This document shows positions 10,724 to 25,649 of a stretch of DNA of 45,673 nt, in pieces (within the stretch, counting starts at the first letter, position 1; the number at the start of each line of letters is the position of its first letter). The position numbers were made by a program, and so were the translations under genes. The notes under the pieces were generated by a model. That model was not told the origin of the DNA. It did not search any database and worked only from the letters and a program-made list of their open reading frames with translations. The DNA is from Plantago elongata (lineage: Eukaryota; Streptophyta; Magnoliopsida; Lamiales; Plantaginaceae): NCBI GenBank assembly GCA_036897095.1, contig JAYMSP010000615.1, positions 1 through 45,673 of the forward strand. The letters run 5' to 3'.

Positions 10724-13700
10724 ATGACGGATGGAGGAGGAGTGGTGGCGAAGCTGCTGTATGTGGTGGTGGTGGAGGATGACGCGGCGGTAGCGGTGGA
10801 TATTTCGCGGTCTTCGTTTAGGTATACGCGGTCGGTTTTGCAGGGGACTCTTCAGCTCATGGGATGCAAGCCTAGGCATGCCTTTAAGGTTGACTTTTCG
10901 AATTTCTCTCTGTAGGTTTCGTTTGTGATTTTTTGTTTTTTGTTTTTTGTTTTTAATTGTACTTGCATGTGTTTGTTTTGTGGATTATTTAGATTAATAG
11001 GTTTGATCTGTACCTGAGAGCCTGTTTGTTGATTGTTTTTGGTTGTGAATTGGAGTAATTGGTACTTTGTTGTGAATTGAAGAGACTGAGATAGGAGTGA
11101 TCAGGTGCTGGGTGTTTCTGAGGGAGACAAGCTTGTTGTGTTGATAGGAGTGATTTCATCATGGTTTGGCTGAAATGTATCTTTTACTTGTTGGATGTGA
11201 TGTGCTTCTATTGATAAACTGTTCCAGAAGTTGAATTTTGATAAATTTTGTCTGCTACTGGGCTCAACAAATAAGTTTTATTGCTGATCGCTTCTTTCTC
11301 ATTGGAAATAAGATCAAATTTACTTGTAAAGATGTAAGAGGTATATACAAGAGTGTATGCTCTTCAGTTGGCCTTATATTCTTGTCAATGCTAGAGCATT
11401 ATTTGAATTGGTGTTATCTTCTCTTTTCAGATTAGTCGAAGAGTGTTTGAAATGATGAAACGCGAAAACTTGGCCGATAAGCTGGTTTCAGGATCTGCAG
11501 GGGTAGCAAAACAGGATGCTAAAACATTTCAACATGGTAAGACTGAGTCCCGTGCTCATGCGTGGTTGAACAAAGGGTATATGGATGGTTCGAGTTTGGG
11601 GGAAGTTGAAAGTAAGAGCAAACCATTTGAACTGTACAAAAGGCGCACGACTATTGTTGTGAAAAGAAAACTGTTTCTCGATGTTGTCTGTGAAGCTCTC
11701 TCAGAGTACAAGTATGTGGGCCCAAAACAGAGGGATGATTTAGTCTTAGCTTGCAGGTAAGATCATCATTTCCTGCATATGGAACTTCAACGTTTTTTGT
11801 TTGTTTTCCCGTGCACATTTATAAGGCAATAAGCAACTTTCTACTTTCATGATTCTTGTTCGATGAATCGTATTGCTCCTCTTTCCTCTTTCTCCCATTT
11901 CCACAATTGGTCGCTTGATCAGAAACTCATCTATTTGCTAGATATAGTTAATCTGTAATATGCTGATGGAAGTCTTGTAGAGGATTCTGATGGTGGAAGG
12001 CTAATACTTCTTTTTAGCAATCACAAAAGTGCTGATGATGGTCAAATTCAAATGCATAGCATTACTAGAAGATAATTTTAGGCCATGTGGAGATTTCTTG
12101 TTTATTCACATGACCTTTTTTCTACAACACAAACCTTTTATTTGGTAAGAGATAGTTTGGGACAATTCGAGACTGAGTTCTTTAGTATGATATGGATTTT
12201 CTTTTCGATCATTCTCATGCATTTCATTTTCTTATTGAAAATACTTCTATATGTCCCATAGAGGCATAATTATTGTCTAACGTTTCAACTACAATTCAAG
12301 TGTTGATTATCATCTCATCTTAGATTGTCGACTGAAATGAAATCCTTAACCACTGGCAAAGTACCAGCTTATTTTTTTAATACTTTTGTATGGAACTTTT
12401 ACGCTACATGGCTTTATTTGTGTGTGTGTGGTGGGGGGGGGGGGGGGGGTGTATGCCTCCCCGCTATCAAAGTTATAGTTCAACTGTTCAACGGAATTTC
12501 TTAATGGTTTATTTTCCATAATGCTTTCATGTTAGTTATGCTTGCTTAGTTTTGCTACCAACTTGATTGTCATTTTCTCTAAGTCTTGATTTGTTATTTC
12601 CAGACTCAGAGAAAGAAAGGAATCTGTGACAGTGTTACTATGTGGAACTAGTGGCTGTGGAAAATCTACTTTATCTGCATTGCTGGTGAGTGTTTGTCTT
12701 TTCATTCTCTAGTTTCAATGTGTATATAGAGTACACATATTGCTTTGGAACTAGTGTCTTTATTTTGTTTGCTGCACCAAAATCATGGATTACTATCCTG
12801 TTTGAGATTTTAGCTTTACAGGTTTTTGTCTTTGTTGTCTCTTGTGTATTGGCGCACAGATTTAGAACTGTGCGATCGACTTTTATAATTTATTACCTGT
12901 ACATTTCAGTGTTCAAATGTGGTAAATGAGTACTCGAGCAAGTAATTTGCCCTTTCCAAAACGACATCACCATTTCATTCATCTTTACATGCTTATGTAG
13001 CTCTAAGTCTTAACCTCTCCATCCACAAACTTTTATGCGTGCATGTTGTACTCTATTCTAGTTATATGCATACTCCTTATATTATTAAGCATTACAAATG
13101 CAGGGCAGCAGGTTAGGTATCACAACTGTTGTATCTACTGATTCAATACGTCATATGATGAGGAGTTTTGTTGATGAAAAGGAAAATCCGTTGCTTTGGG
13201 CCTCAACCTACCATGCGGGTGAACACTTGGATCCAGTCGCTGTTTCAGAAGCCAAGGCCAAAAAGAAAGCAAAAAAATCTGCAACACCTGCCAAGGAGTC
13301 TGTACCTAATGGTTCAGCAACAGGGAAATCAGAGGGAAATCCAACCACTGCTGATCTTATTAGTGCAAAGCAGATGGCTGTTGAAGGATTCAAGGCACAG
13401 AGTGAGATGGTAATTGATAGCCTGGACCGACTGATTACTGCATGGGAGGAACGTAAAGAATCTGTGGTGGTGGAGGGAGTTCACTTGAGTCTCAATTTTG
13501 TGGTAATGATCTACTATTTGTTTATAAAATTTCTTTACTGGTCGTCAGTTTTGGTGACATACTTTATGCATTGCAGATGGGACTGATGAAGAAACATCCT
13601 TCAATTATACCCTTTATGATTTACATATCAAATGAGGAGAAGCATCTGGAAAGATTTGCTGTTCGTGCAAAGTACATGACACTCGATCCTGCTAGAAACA

Positions 13701-15667
13701 AGTATGTTAAATATATAAGAAATATCCGAACCATCCAAGAGTACCTCTGCAACCGAGCAGATAAGCATTTGGTGCCAAAAATTAACAACACCAACGTTGA
13801 CAAGAGTGTGGCAGCTATCCATGCAACAGTTTTCAGTTGCTTAAGAAGGCGTGAGACTGGAGAGCAGCTTTATGATTCGATGACGAATACTGTAACTGTT
13901 GTTGATGAAGAATATAGAAACCAGTGTGCTGCCAATTCTTTAAGTTCCAAGGGAATGTTCCAGTTGATCCAAAGACAAGGTTCCAGCAGGCATTTGATGG
14001 CTCTTCTAAACAATGATGGTTCTGTGGCAAAGGCATGGCCTCTTGAAATGATGGATGCTAATGGCAGACCCATTTCAGGTCACCCCACATCAAATGGTGT
14101 AGGAACGCCCATGTATGGGCCCTTGCGGATAGGAAAAGCTGAACCTGTCAACCTGCAGTTTGGTCACTTTGGGATCAGTGCTTGGCCTAGTGATACTGGG
14201 GGTACTAGTCATGCCAGTAGTGTTGATGAATCAAGAGGTGAACTGACTGATAATGGTAGCAAGTACTATTCATCCTGTTGTAGCACACCAAGGACCTCTG
14301 ATGGGCATTCAAAGGAGGTATGCATGGAACATTACTAACTTAGATGGAATGATTTGGGCGAAGAATGGGACCCCTTGGATTTCAGGACTTGTGCTAAATT
14401 CCTTTGTTATTTTGTGTGCCAAACTCCCATGTTGTATTGGTCCCGAATTTGGGGAAACAGGGAATTTGGTGTCATAATTAACACAATGGGATTTGGCAGA
14501 GGTTTTTTTTTGCAATTAAAGGTCTTATGCCATTTATCGTTGTGCTGATACCGAACTGTCACTTTGAAATTTGTCAAATAATACAGATAATCATTCTAAT
14601 CTCAAAAGAACTCTATGATATCAAAATTCTTAGTTTCTATCTTTTTTGGCATAGTGAGGAAATCAAAAGAAAACTATAGTTTCTATTTGTTGGTCAAGAT
14701 TTTCTAACTGTGTTCCCCAATTAACTTTTATCATTTTACTGCTTGTTACAGCTTAAAGAAGAACTTTCTGTGAGTGGCAGTGATGAGGAGGTTGATGATA
14801 CTCCTGAACCAGACAGTGATGATGATTTTGATGAGCCCCCGGGAGAGGTATGCCATGCAGTCACTAAAAGCTTCACCGTAAATATGAAACTTTGTTTATG
14901 TAACAAAATACCTCACAGAAATCGCTTATGTCTTATTAAATATAGTAGCATTGCATGTACTAAAAGGGCAAACCCCATGCACTAAGGGTACCCAGGACCT
15001 TAAACCCCAGACCAATTCACCAGAAGAGACCTACCGCTGTGTCAGCATGTAGTTTTCACTTGTCTGAGCAATCTGTCTGTTGCTGTAATTGCCCACCATT
15101 GATTCCCCTATATTGCGTCATGCAGAACAAAATCAATTTAGTTGAATTGCTAATGTCATGGAATTCAAAGAATTCATTTTCTGGTGTGGCTATTCTTTTT
15201 TATTTTCTTTTGCTAAATAATAATATGCTGCTATTCTTTATCTGCTACAGGTGGAAGGTTCTGTGGATGAAGGATCCGACAGATCTGATGAAGAGTATGA
15301 TGATGATCTTGCTATGGAGGATATAATGGAGGATGGTTACATAACTGAAGACGAATTCAATGAGCTTAATAAGAATGTGGGAACCAACGATTTGGTATTG
15401 TCTGCCCCGGGAGTAGAAAGAAGCAAGAGCGGTGGTGGAGAGAAGTACCAACAAAATCTTGATCGCTTTCTAAGAACTAAGAGTGAACCCTTCTCTGAGA
15501 CACAGATGCAGGCTTTTGCATCTCCTGTAAGAAACAAGAATGAGAGGCGAGCAGGATCTGTTGATAGTAGAAGATTAAGAAAGCGTTCTCAGAGCAGCAT
15601 CCCTGCTTTTGGCAAGCAAGGACCACATCTAACTGTTTCGGTTGGTAAAGAAGCTCTTCAGAGGTAG
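10724..15667 (+). CDS. LPA1: P-loop NTPase LPA1 homolog (2-phosphoglycerate kinase-like)
   Basis: Seven coding exons: 10724-10888, 11431-11756, 12604-12685, 13104-13502, 13577-14317, 14752-14847, 15251-15667. They join in phase to 741 residues, the usual size. The family is related to archaeal 2-phosphoglycerate kinase; loss in rice gives low seed phytic acid. Its enzymatic substrate in plants is not settled. Seen in order: an N-terminal ATP-cone-like region ([20 protein letters not shown], about 32-52); a Walker A motif GTSGCGKST (178-186); [10 protein letters not shown] shortly after; the kinase core with [13 protein letters not shown] and [20 protein letters not shown]; and an acidic Asp/Glu-rich tail (about 577-630), partly encoded by the small exon 6, before a basic Ser-rich C-terminus. 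A Lys/Ala-rich linker ([18 protein letters not shown]) interrupts the core. An in-frame ATG at 10700 falls in the probable leader intron, so 10724 was chosen. Intron 2 holds a G17 run. Confidence 0.95.
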
Positions 15668-16780
15668 TGTTTCTTGAAGGCTAGTAGTGTTGTTTGTTTG
15701 GACTTTGCAACACTCCCCAACCCCATCTTGACATCTCTCTCTTGTATAGGTTTAAAATTTGGGTAGACGAAAAATGTAGTTCTTTTCATGTTACTCTTCC
15801 AGTCTTCCTTATGTCCACATAGTTCCTTTTATACTTGGGATACCTGTGGTTTGGACGTACAGGGACCTTGTAATGTTAAAGCTTTGAATGATGGAAGCAT
15901 GTAACAAGTAGAATAGAAGTTTTTGTACAAATGGATCCGCTTTGTCGCTCTTGTATTAATTTATGGAAAATCCTAGATTTTGAAAACCATATGGTAAGTC
16001 TACCTTTTATAAAGTTCAGATTGGTCATTGACTATTAGAGCTGAGCAGATTGAGCTATTTTATGAGTCAAGCCCCTATCGAGGAATCGACTCCTTCAATA
16101 AGGTGTAGAGTTGGGCAAGAGCGTAACTTCGGGTTTGTTTAGTCATCGAGCCAAGTAATGCTTGTTTGTTGATGCTCGAAAACAAGGGTGAAGCTATGCT
16201 TGCCCCATCCATTTAATTTTTTTCTCTCTCCATCTTTCATTTCCTTTTTCAAATCAGCCTTGTGCAAAATTGTCAAAAGAGAAATTTATTAGAGAGACCT
16301 AGGTAATTATAATCTCCAACTTCTCTTGCTTGACGAGGCTCCATTTTCACTTAATTCGAACTAAATGAGTTGAACTCGGACCTAGTTCTTACTAAGACTC
16401 TAGGGCTCTGCTTGTTATACTGATGTAGAGGCCATCTCTCTACTCAAATCGAACATTTTGTACACAAAAAATCAATTTCAATTAAAAAAGACCATTCAAA
16501 TTCTATAACAATCTGTCCATAGAAGTTCCAGCATGCCATATCAAATTCGGACCCTTTACAACTTGAACTGAGCTAATGTAATGAGATGCTCAAATTACTC
16601 ATACGACTCGATTAATGATACTATCTATCACCCCGACTCGACAAGAGAATAATATACATATAATTCAAACCCTAAAAGGAGATATATTGATGATGCAAAA
16701 TACATAATTTGTAAACTATAAATTATTACCATATCCTTGTGACAAATCCACTCCTTCGGAAATCCGAGCCGCTACTTTCC
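15668..16780. other. LPA1-like 3' UTR and intergenic DNA
   Basis: The first 250-300 bp look like 3' UTR (AATGTTAAAG, TTTTGTACAAATGG, near 15870-15950). The rest is AT-rich DNA with scattered GAGTTGAACTCGG/GAGCTGAGC-type motifs and no gene. Confidence 0.5.
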
Positions 16781-16812
16781 TCACGCACAAAAAGAAATAC
16801 AATTGTCGACAA

Positions 16813-16857
16813 ACGCGTTCATTTTTGCCGCCATCCATTTTGAATTTTGCGCGCAAA
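16813..16857 (+). promoter_or_regulatory. E2F/MCB-like elements upstream of DHFR-TS
   Basis: Within 45 bp: ACGCGT (16813-16818, the MluI cell-cycle box core), TTTGCCGC (in 16822-16832, a full match to the E2F consensus TTTSSCGS), and the 12-bp palindrome TTTGCGCGCAAA (16846-16857, E2F-like GCGCGC core). They lie about 90 bp upstream of the probable leader. S-phase expression of DHFR and TS genes through E2F is established in animals and for several plant replication genes; here it is inferred. Confidence 0.5.
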
Positions 16858-17406
16858 TTCTAGTATAGTTGCAATATAGCATTTGAAGTTCTCGTCTTAT
16901 TCAACGAAAGAACAGAACGGAGCAAAGTCATCTCACTACCTTTCTGAACCTCATCAAACCCTTCATTCACACAGGTAATTATGGTGCGTTACATTGATTT
17001 ATTACGTTCTCCTAACCCAATAAACCCTACATATTTCTGAGAAATTCAGAGATCTTATTGTGCTCACCACCTGTTTGATAAAATGTTTCTATGACCTCGA
17101 TTTGTGTTTCATTTTCGATTTTGTCATCTACGGTTTCTGTGTGCCTCAATTACTTGCTGTGCTATTAGCTTTAGTAGTCTCTTTAGTCCATTTCTTACTT
17201 ATTTTCGTGTTGCCTATTTTGCTAGGTTATGTTTCTATTATTCTATATGTTTTTTTTACATCCTAACATGTTGACAAGAGAAAATATTTATGTTTTCTTG
17301 ATCGCTCTAGTTTCTTCACGGTACAATTTCAACATCAACATTCACCGGATTATCTAGAATTGTGTGCGAATTTGCCGTTCGAAGATTCTGGAGGAGATAT
17401 TTAGCA

Positions 17407-20837
<3,431 letters not shown>

Positions 20838-23030
20838 AAAAAAAAAAAAAACTCCTAATAGGTTGGAGTTACTTGCAGGTACCACACTGAATCATCTCTT
20901 CAGTCTTGCTTGATATGTAAATTTAACATGTACGCTTAATTTGTGTGAAACCAACAGATATATAACTGAGTTATGTTTTCTATATTTGCAGCTTGTGTTG
21001 TGTTTCATGTGTATGCAGTATTTCTTATGTTTAACAATATTTGCACTGTATGACATGTGAACCTTTGGTGCTTCATATATTTTTACACTCATTTCACCAG
21101 CAATGAAATAATCTTCAAGTATTTTTACCACTAGAAGTTGAACCAAAAAAAAAAAAAACAAAAAACCTTCAATAAGGACTTTTCATAATGTTGTACAAAC
21201 TAGTTGCATGTACTGCAAACCAGTAGCCCATTTGATGATTCACCAATTTGTTGCAAGTGTGCAACTATTTTACACAAAGATGAAGTCATCATTTAATTTT
21301 CCCTAATCAACATAAAATTTGCAGATTTTTAGGGTTCTTCAGTTTGATTCGGGGATTTAGCGTTTATATTCTATCAAATGTTTGGTTGATATTGTTATTG
21401 ATTGATTCTTTCAAAATGTAGACTTTGAATATTCATGTGTATCTTTTCGTGTTGGACACATAAATATTACATTCCATGTTAAAATTAATATTTTAATCAT
21501 AAATAATTATATACGTAATGAGTAACTCAATCGATATCTCAAACTCCCGTAAATATTCAGGTACAAAAATACCTATTAATAGAAATACATACTACTACGA
21601 TCCATAGAAAAGGAAGTTTGGGCATAGGGGTGGAGACAAATGCGGGTGTCATATTCAGACAGCATGGACCAGTGTCCCGAAAACGTAACGAGCAAGAACC
21701 GGAAAACTGGTTCCAGGTATGCACCAAAAGTATGCTTACAAATTGCAAATATACTTAACAATAACACCACCAACTCAACCCGTGACTAATACTATATCAA
21801 TACTCATCTTTTTTTGTACCACCTTCTTTGGCTTAGCTTACCACTTGATTTTGACTCCTCACCTCAGCTTTGTGTTCACATGTCACAACTAGACAAAACA
21901 ACCATTGTTTCATTTTCATCACCACACTTCTAGCCATGTTCCTCATACTAACTGTGGTTTGGAAAATACAAGTTAATTAACATTCAAACCTGACTGATTA
22001 ACAATGTGATTCACTTCAGATAAATCTATATTATTTTTGTCAACTGAAAAAAAAACTAAGTTGAATTGAACTTATTTGTAGTATAAAAATGAATTAAACG
22101 AAGTTGAATTGAAATTAATGAATTTTCAGATGACATCAAATCATTTACGTTCCATTTCATTTGGAGTTTCATTGTTCCAACTTAACCATACAAAACTTGT
22201 AAGCATGTATATTGGACATCACAGTATTACTTAGACTCTGTATCTGAACCGAATGGAATTTAACCAGAGTAAATAAATTCAGTTGAAGAGAATATAGCCT
22301 TACTACAACTTATCTGGTACTCAACAACTTTTATCGTTTTTAACTACTAAAAACTACTAATAGTACTAAGTTAGAATGAGCAAATATGCGTATGGGACAT
22401 CTAGGGGGTAAAAATCCGTTGAGGCTACAGGTTTCCATTTAGTAAGAAAATGAGTGCATTTTCTTTTCATGGCATCATTGTTTTTCCATTTCAGATGGTT
22501 GCTTGGCGACCTTATTCTAAAATGTCATTATTGAAAAAATCTTCTAATAACGTACACATGCACTCGTGACATAACTTGTTTGGATCATTAACGATGATAA
22601 TATAATACTTGTCCTGTAGTAGTAAGCATTTAATGCACTCTTTATCGATCCCATCATTTTCATTTTCGATTGGCAAATCACTGGCTTTTGGTAGTAATGT
22701 TAAACAATTTCTAGACAACACTTTTCTCGTGAATGTTACCTCATTCAACGATTCAATCTAAAGCATCTTCAATTCTTCATATAATCATTTCATTTACACG
22801 CTAATCTTCTAACGTTTTCAAGTTTCAAACTAAAATACTCCTCGCTCAAGAAATTCACCATCCACAGTTTTATATGAAAATTTAAAATAATAATAAAATA
22901 AAATAGTGAATAAAAAATATATTTTAAGTGATAAAAAGTATAATGTGTGTAAATTTAAATTAGTTATTATTTATTTAATGTTGAATAACTTTTTTTTTTG
23001 TAATGTATGAAATTTTGTGGACGAATAAAA
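20838..23030. other. DHFR-TS 3' UTR and intergenic DNA
   Basis: The 3' UTR probably extends a few hundred bp past the A15 run. Nothing else gene-like was seen. The minus frame 22748-22512 (78 codons) has no recognisable domain and no splice context that would extend it convincingly. Confidence 0.5.
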
Positions 23031-23039
23031 TTGTCAAAT

Positions 23040-24520
23040 ATTTAGACATTGAGTGGCATACAATTTAAATGGCCATTTGGATGGAAGTAGCTTGAAATTG
23101 TGTTTGGCATCACATTCAAGTAGAATAAATTGAAATGTTGCTATTATAGGATAATTTTGCCTGGTAGGCTATTATTGTATCCAATCCAAATTAAATAATT
23201 GTGTTTGGTCTGATTCATTACAATTCAAATTAAGATATAATTTACATGCAAAGTAGTACACATGACTGCAGAAGAAGTAGAACAGAGAACTACAGTACCA
23301 AAACTAACTGAAGAAGAAGAATAGTAGAAGATAGTACCAAAACTAATTGAAGAAGAAGAACAGTCCATCCTTTATTGTAGCTATTCTACAAGACTCCAAC
23401 GTTTTCCATCGGCCGTACTGCTGCCTCGTCGTCGCCGGAATCATTCAATTGCCCCCTTCACAAAACTGCCGAATTGACACAAAAGTCGATTAAGCTAGCT
23501 GCTTGTGTAGAATTGAGAAGATTTGGATTGTATTTGACTGAAGAAGAGGAAGAAGAAGAGTTCAATTTGGGAATTTGTTTGAGGAATGGGGTTATTTGAC
23601 AATTTTGATATTTGGGGATTTGTTTGAGGAATGGGGACGGTGAACAAGCAATCGCGAATTCAATACTCGTTTCTTCGAAGCGGCGAATCGGAGCTGGAGC
23701 TGGAGCAGTGGAGCGCAATTGAACACGGAGACGAAGGCGATTGGATAGAAGTTGGAGGAAGGAGGTGGCGAGTTCGATGGAAGCCGGAGGTGGTCAGGTG
23801 GCGTGAAGAAGAAGATTGGCGTGAAGAATCAGAGAATCGGAAGGAAGACTTACAAAGAATGCGAAAAAGAGTAGAATCAGGAATCTTTTTTGTCTGTACA
23901 TTTGGAGAGCTCATCAGAGAGAAAGGAACCCTAATCGGAGAAGAGATGTAACTCAACTGTGATTGTTCTCCGCTTATACTAGATGAATTTACGATTGTGT
24001 CCTTTATTGCTTGACCATCGGGGGAGACAAAAAGGCGTTGGACTAATGAAATACTTAGGAAACATGCCATACCATGTCTCCACAATTTTGTTCGAATACA
24101 TTATTCAATTAATTACGATTCCATTCACTAATATTTGTTTCGATTATTCTGGAATATAATTTTATTATTGTAATTTTATCTCAGTTTAATATATAAAAAT
24201 ATTATTCCATATACAAATACTACCAAACAACTTATTACATAATTATACTAATTATATAATTTTAACAACCTTTTTTTATTAATAATTAACCAATCTAATA
24301 TTCATACATATTTTATCAAATCCCAATAACAATCACATCATACTTACACCAATCATTTATCTCTTACACAACCTATATAATAAATCTACAATACTCTTTC
24401 CAATTACAATCTATACTAAACACTAATTTAACAATCCTACTACAATTTAATCACTATTCATTCATTCAAACGGATCCAACTTCAATTCTATAACAAACCG
24501 CTCCTTAAAATTATACGAAA
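23040..24520. repeat. MITE-like repetitive block
   Basis: The left part (23070-23240) has AATTGTGTTTGGCATC and AATTGTGTTTGGTCTG; the right part (24390-24510) is the reverse-complement copy of the repeat at 7075-7200. Between them are a 39-bp imperfect tandem duplication (AGTACCAAAACTAA..GAAGAAGAAGAA, about 23296-23366) and a GC-richer open stretch (23460-23960). It may be one composite element or several. Confidence 0.4.
23631..23951 (+). other. Orphan ORF of 106 codons, unrecognised
   Basis: ATG at 23631 and TAA-type stop ending 23951; the product is rich in Glu, Arg and Trp (for example GDEGDWIEVGGRRWRVRWKP). The opposite strand is also open here, with a Ser-rich frame from an ATG at about 23912. 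Dual open frames with low complexity argue for chance or a transposon-carried fragment. No domain is recognised, and it sits inside repetitive DNA. Confidence 0.2.
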
Positions 24521-25349
24521 TGGAGGGGGTGGGAGTATTTATTTCTTTATCTTGCTTTGTACTTTTTGTTGATTAATGATGGGTCTACTTATGTCTTATT
24601 TTAAATAATATTTAATCTGAGGTGTGGTTAAACACAAGTTATACTTTTATAAGTTTTTAAAATGTAAAGATTAATATATCCGGAGGAAAAGTCAAAGTAA
24701 AATAAAACGAAAGAGTTTTGCAGTTTGAGACGTAAAATGTGGAGATTAATATTATGCCACTACATAATAATACTACATATGCAGTTTTAATTTATAAATT
24801 TATTAGTTTATTTGAAATGGCGAATATATTAGTGAAATTGTATAACTCTAATATTAACGGGTTGATTTACGTGGAAGAGCGTATACATATATATTAATTA
24901 ATTAAAATTGTTATTCGTGTTAAAATAGTAAAAAATGGGGAAGGGGCAGAAAATGTTTGTCGTGGCTATCAATGAGGACCTTCTCTGTCAGTGCCACCCA
25001 CACACAGCCATGACACATTATTATTTTATTATTATAAGATAATATAAATTTCACTGGATCAGCTTCACTTGGTATATTACCATAGTCCATAGATATACGA
25101 GATAATTATGTTTAACTAAGTATTGCAACGGTCATGTTGAGATATAAAATCGTCAAATAAATTAGCTTAATCTCCTTTCTATATAAACTTAAATTAAAAA
25201 GTTTATATGTATTATTCAGAATTCCTAATATTAGCTTAATCTTTTTTCGACTGTTTTATGCAATTTCAGTTGTATATTTTATATAAAAGTAATATAAGAG
25301 TTTTCGAATTAAGATAATTCAATTACGATTATTTGAGAAACGGACGTTA
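24521..25349. other. AT-rich intergenic DNA
   Basis: No gene. GGAGGGGGTGGGAGTA at about 24523-24538 resembles one Stowaway end, without a partner. It probably includes the promoter of the gene starting at 25650; the CTTCTTCTTCTCCC tract at about 25467-25480 is leader-like. Confidence 0.4.
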
Positions 25350-25649
25350 ATGAGACTTTACTTCAATAACAAAGGTCTTGTGAGTTACTCCACTCCACTC
25401 CACTATTATTATTCATTTGATTTCCAACCAGTTCCTCCCTTCTCTAAACACTTGACTGTGTTATTCCTTCTTCTTCTTCTCCCTGCTATTGAGCCCCACA
25501 CAAACAAACCATTGCCATCTCTAAATTCCAACCCAAATCCACCATTTTTCCACCTCTCTAGGCATCTCCGTAAACTGCAATGCACGCTACTGCAAATCCC
25601 TAACAATCACACACTCACTCTCTCCCAATCTCTCTTCCTCATTTCGGCA

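Noticed and set aside
17362..17406. N-terminal extension of DHFR-TS from a GTG codon
   Set aside because: There is no ATG in that extension; ATG at 17407 gives a normal-length protein. A transit peptide from an upstream exon was not found.
23660..24085. Minus-strand Ser-rich frame as a gene
   Set aside because: It is antisense to another open frame, low complexity, and lies in repetitive DNA without splice-supported continuation.
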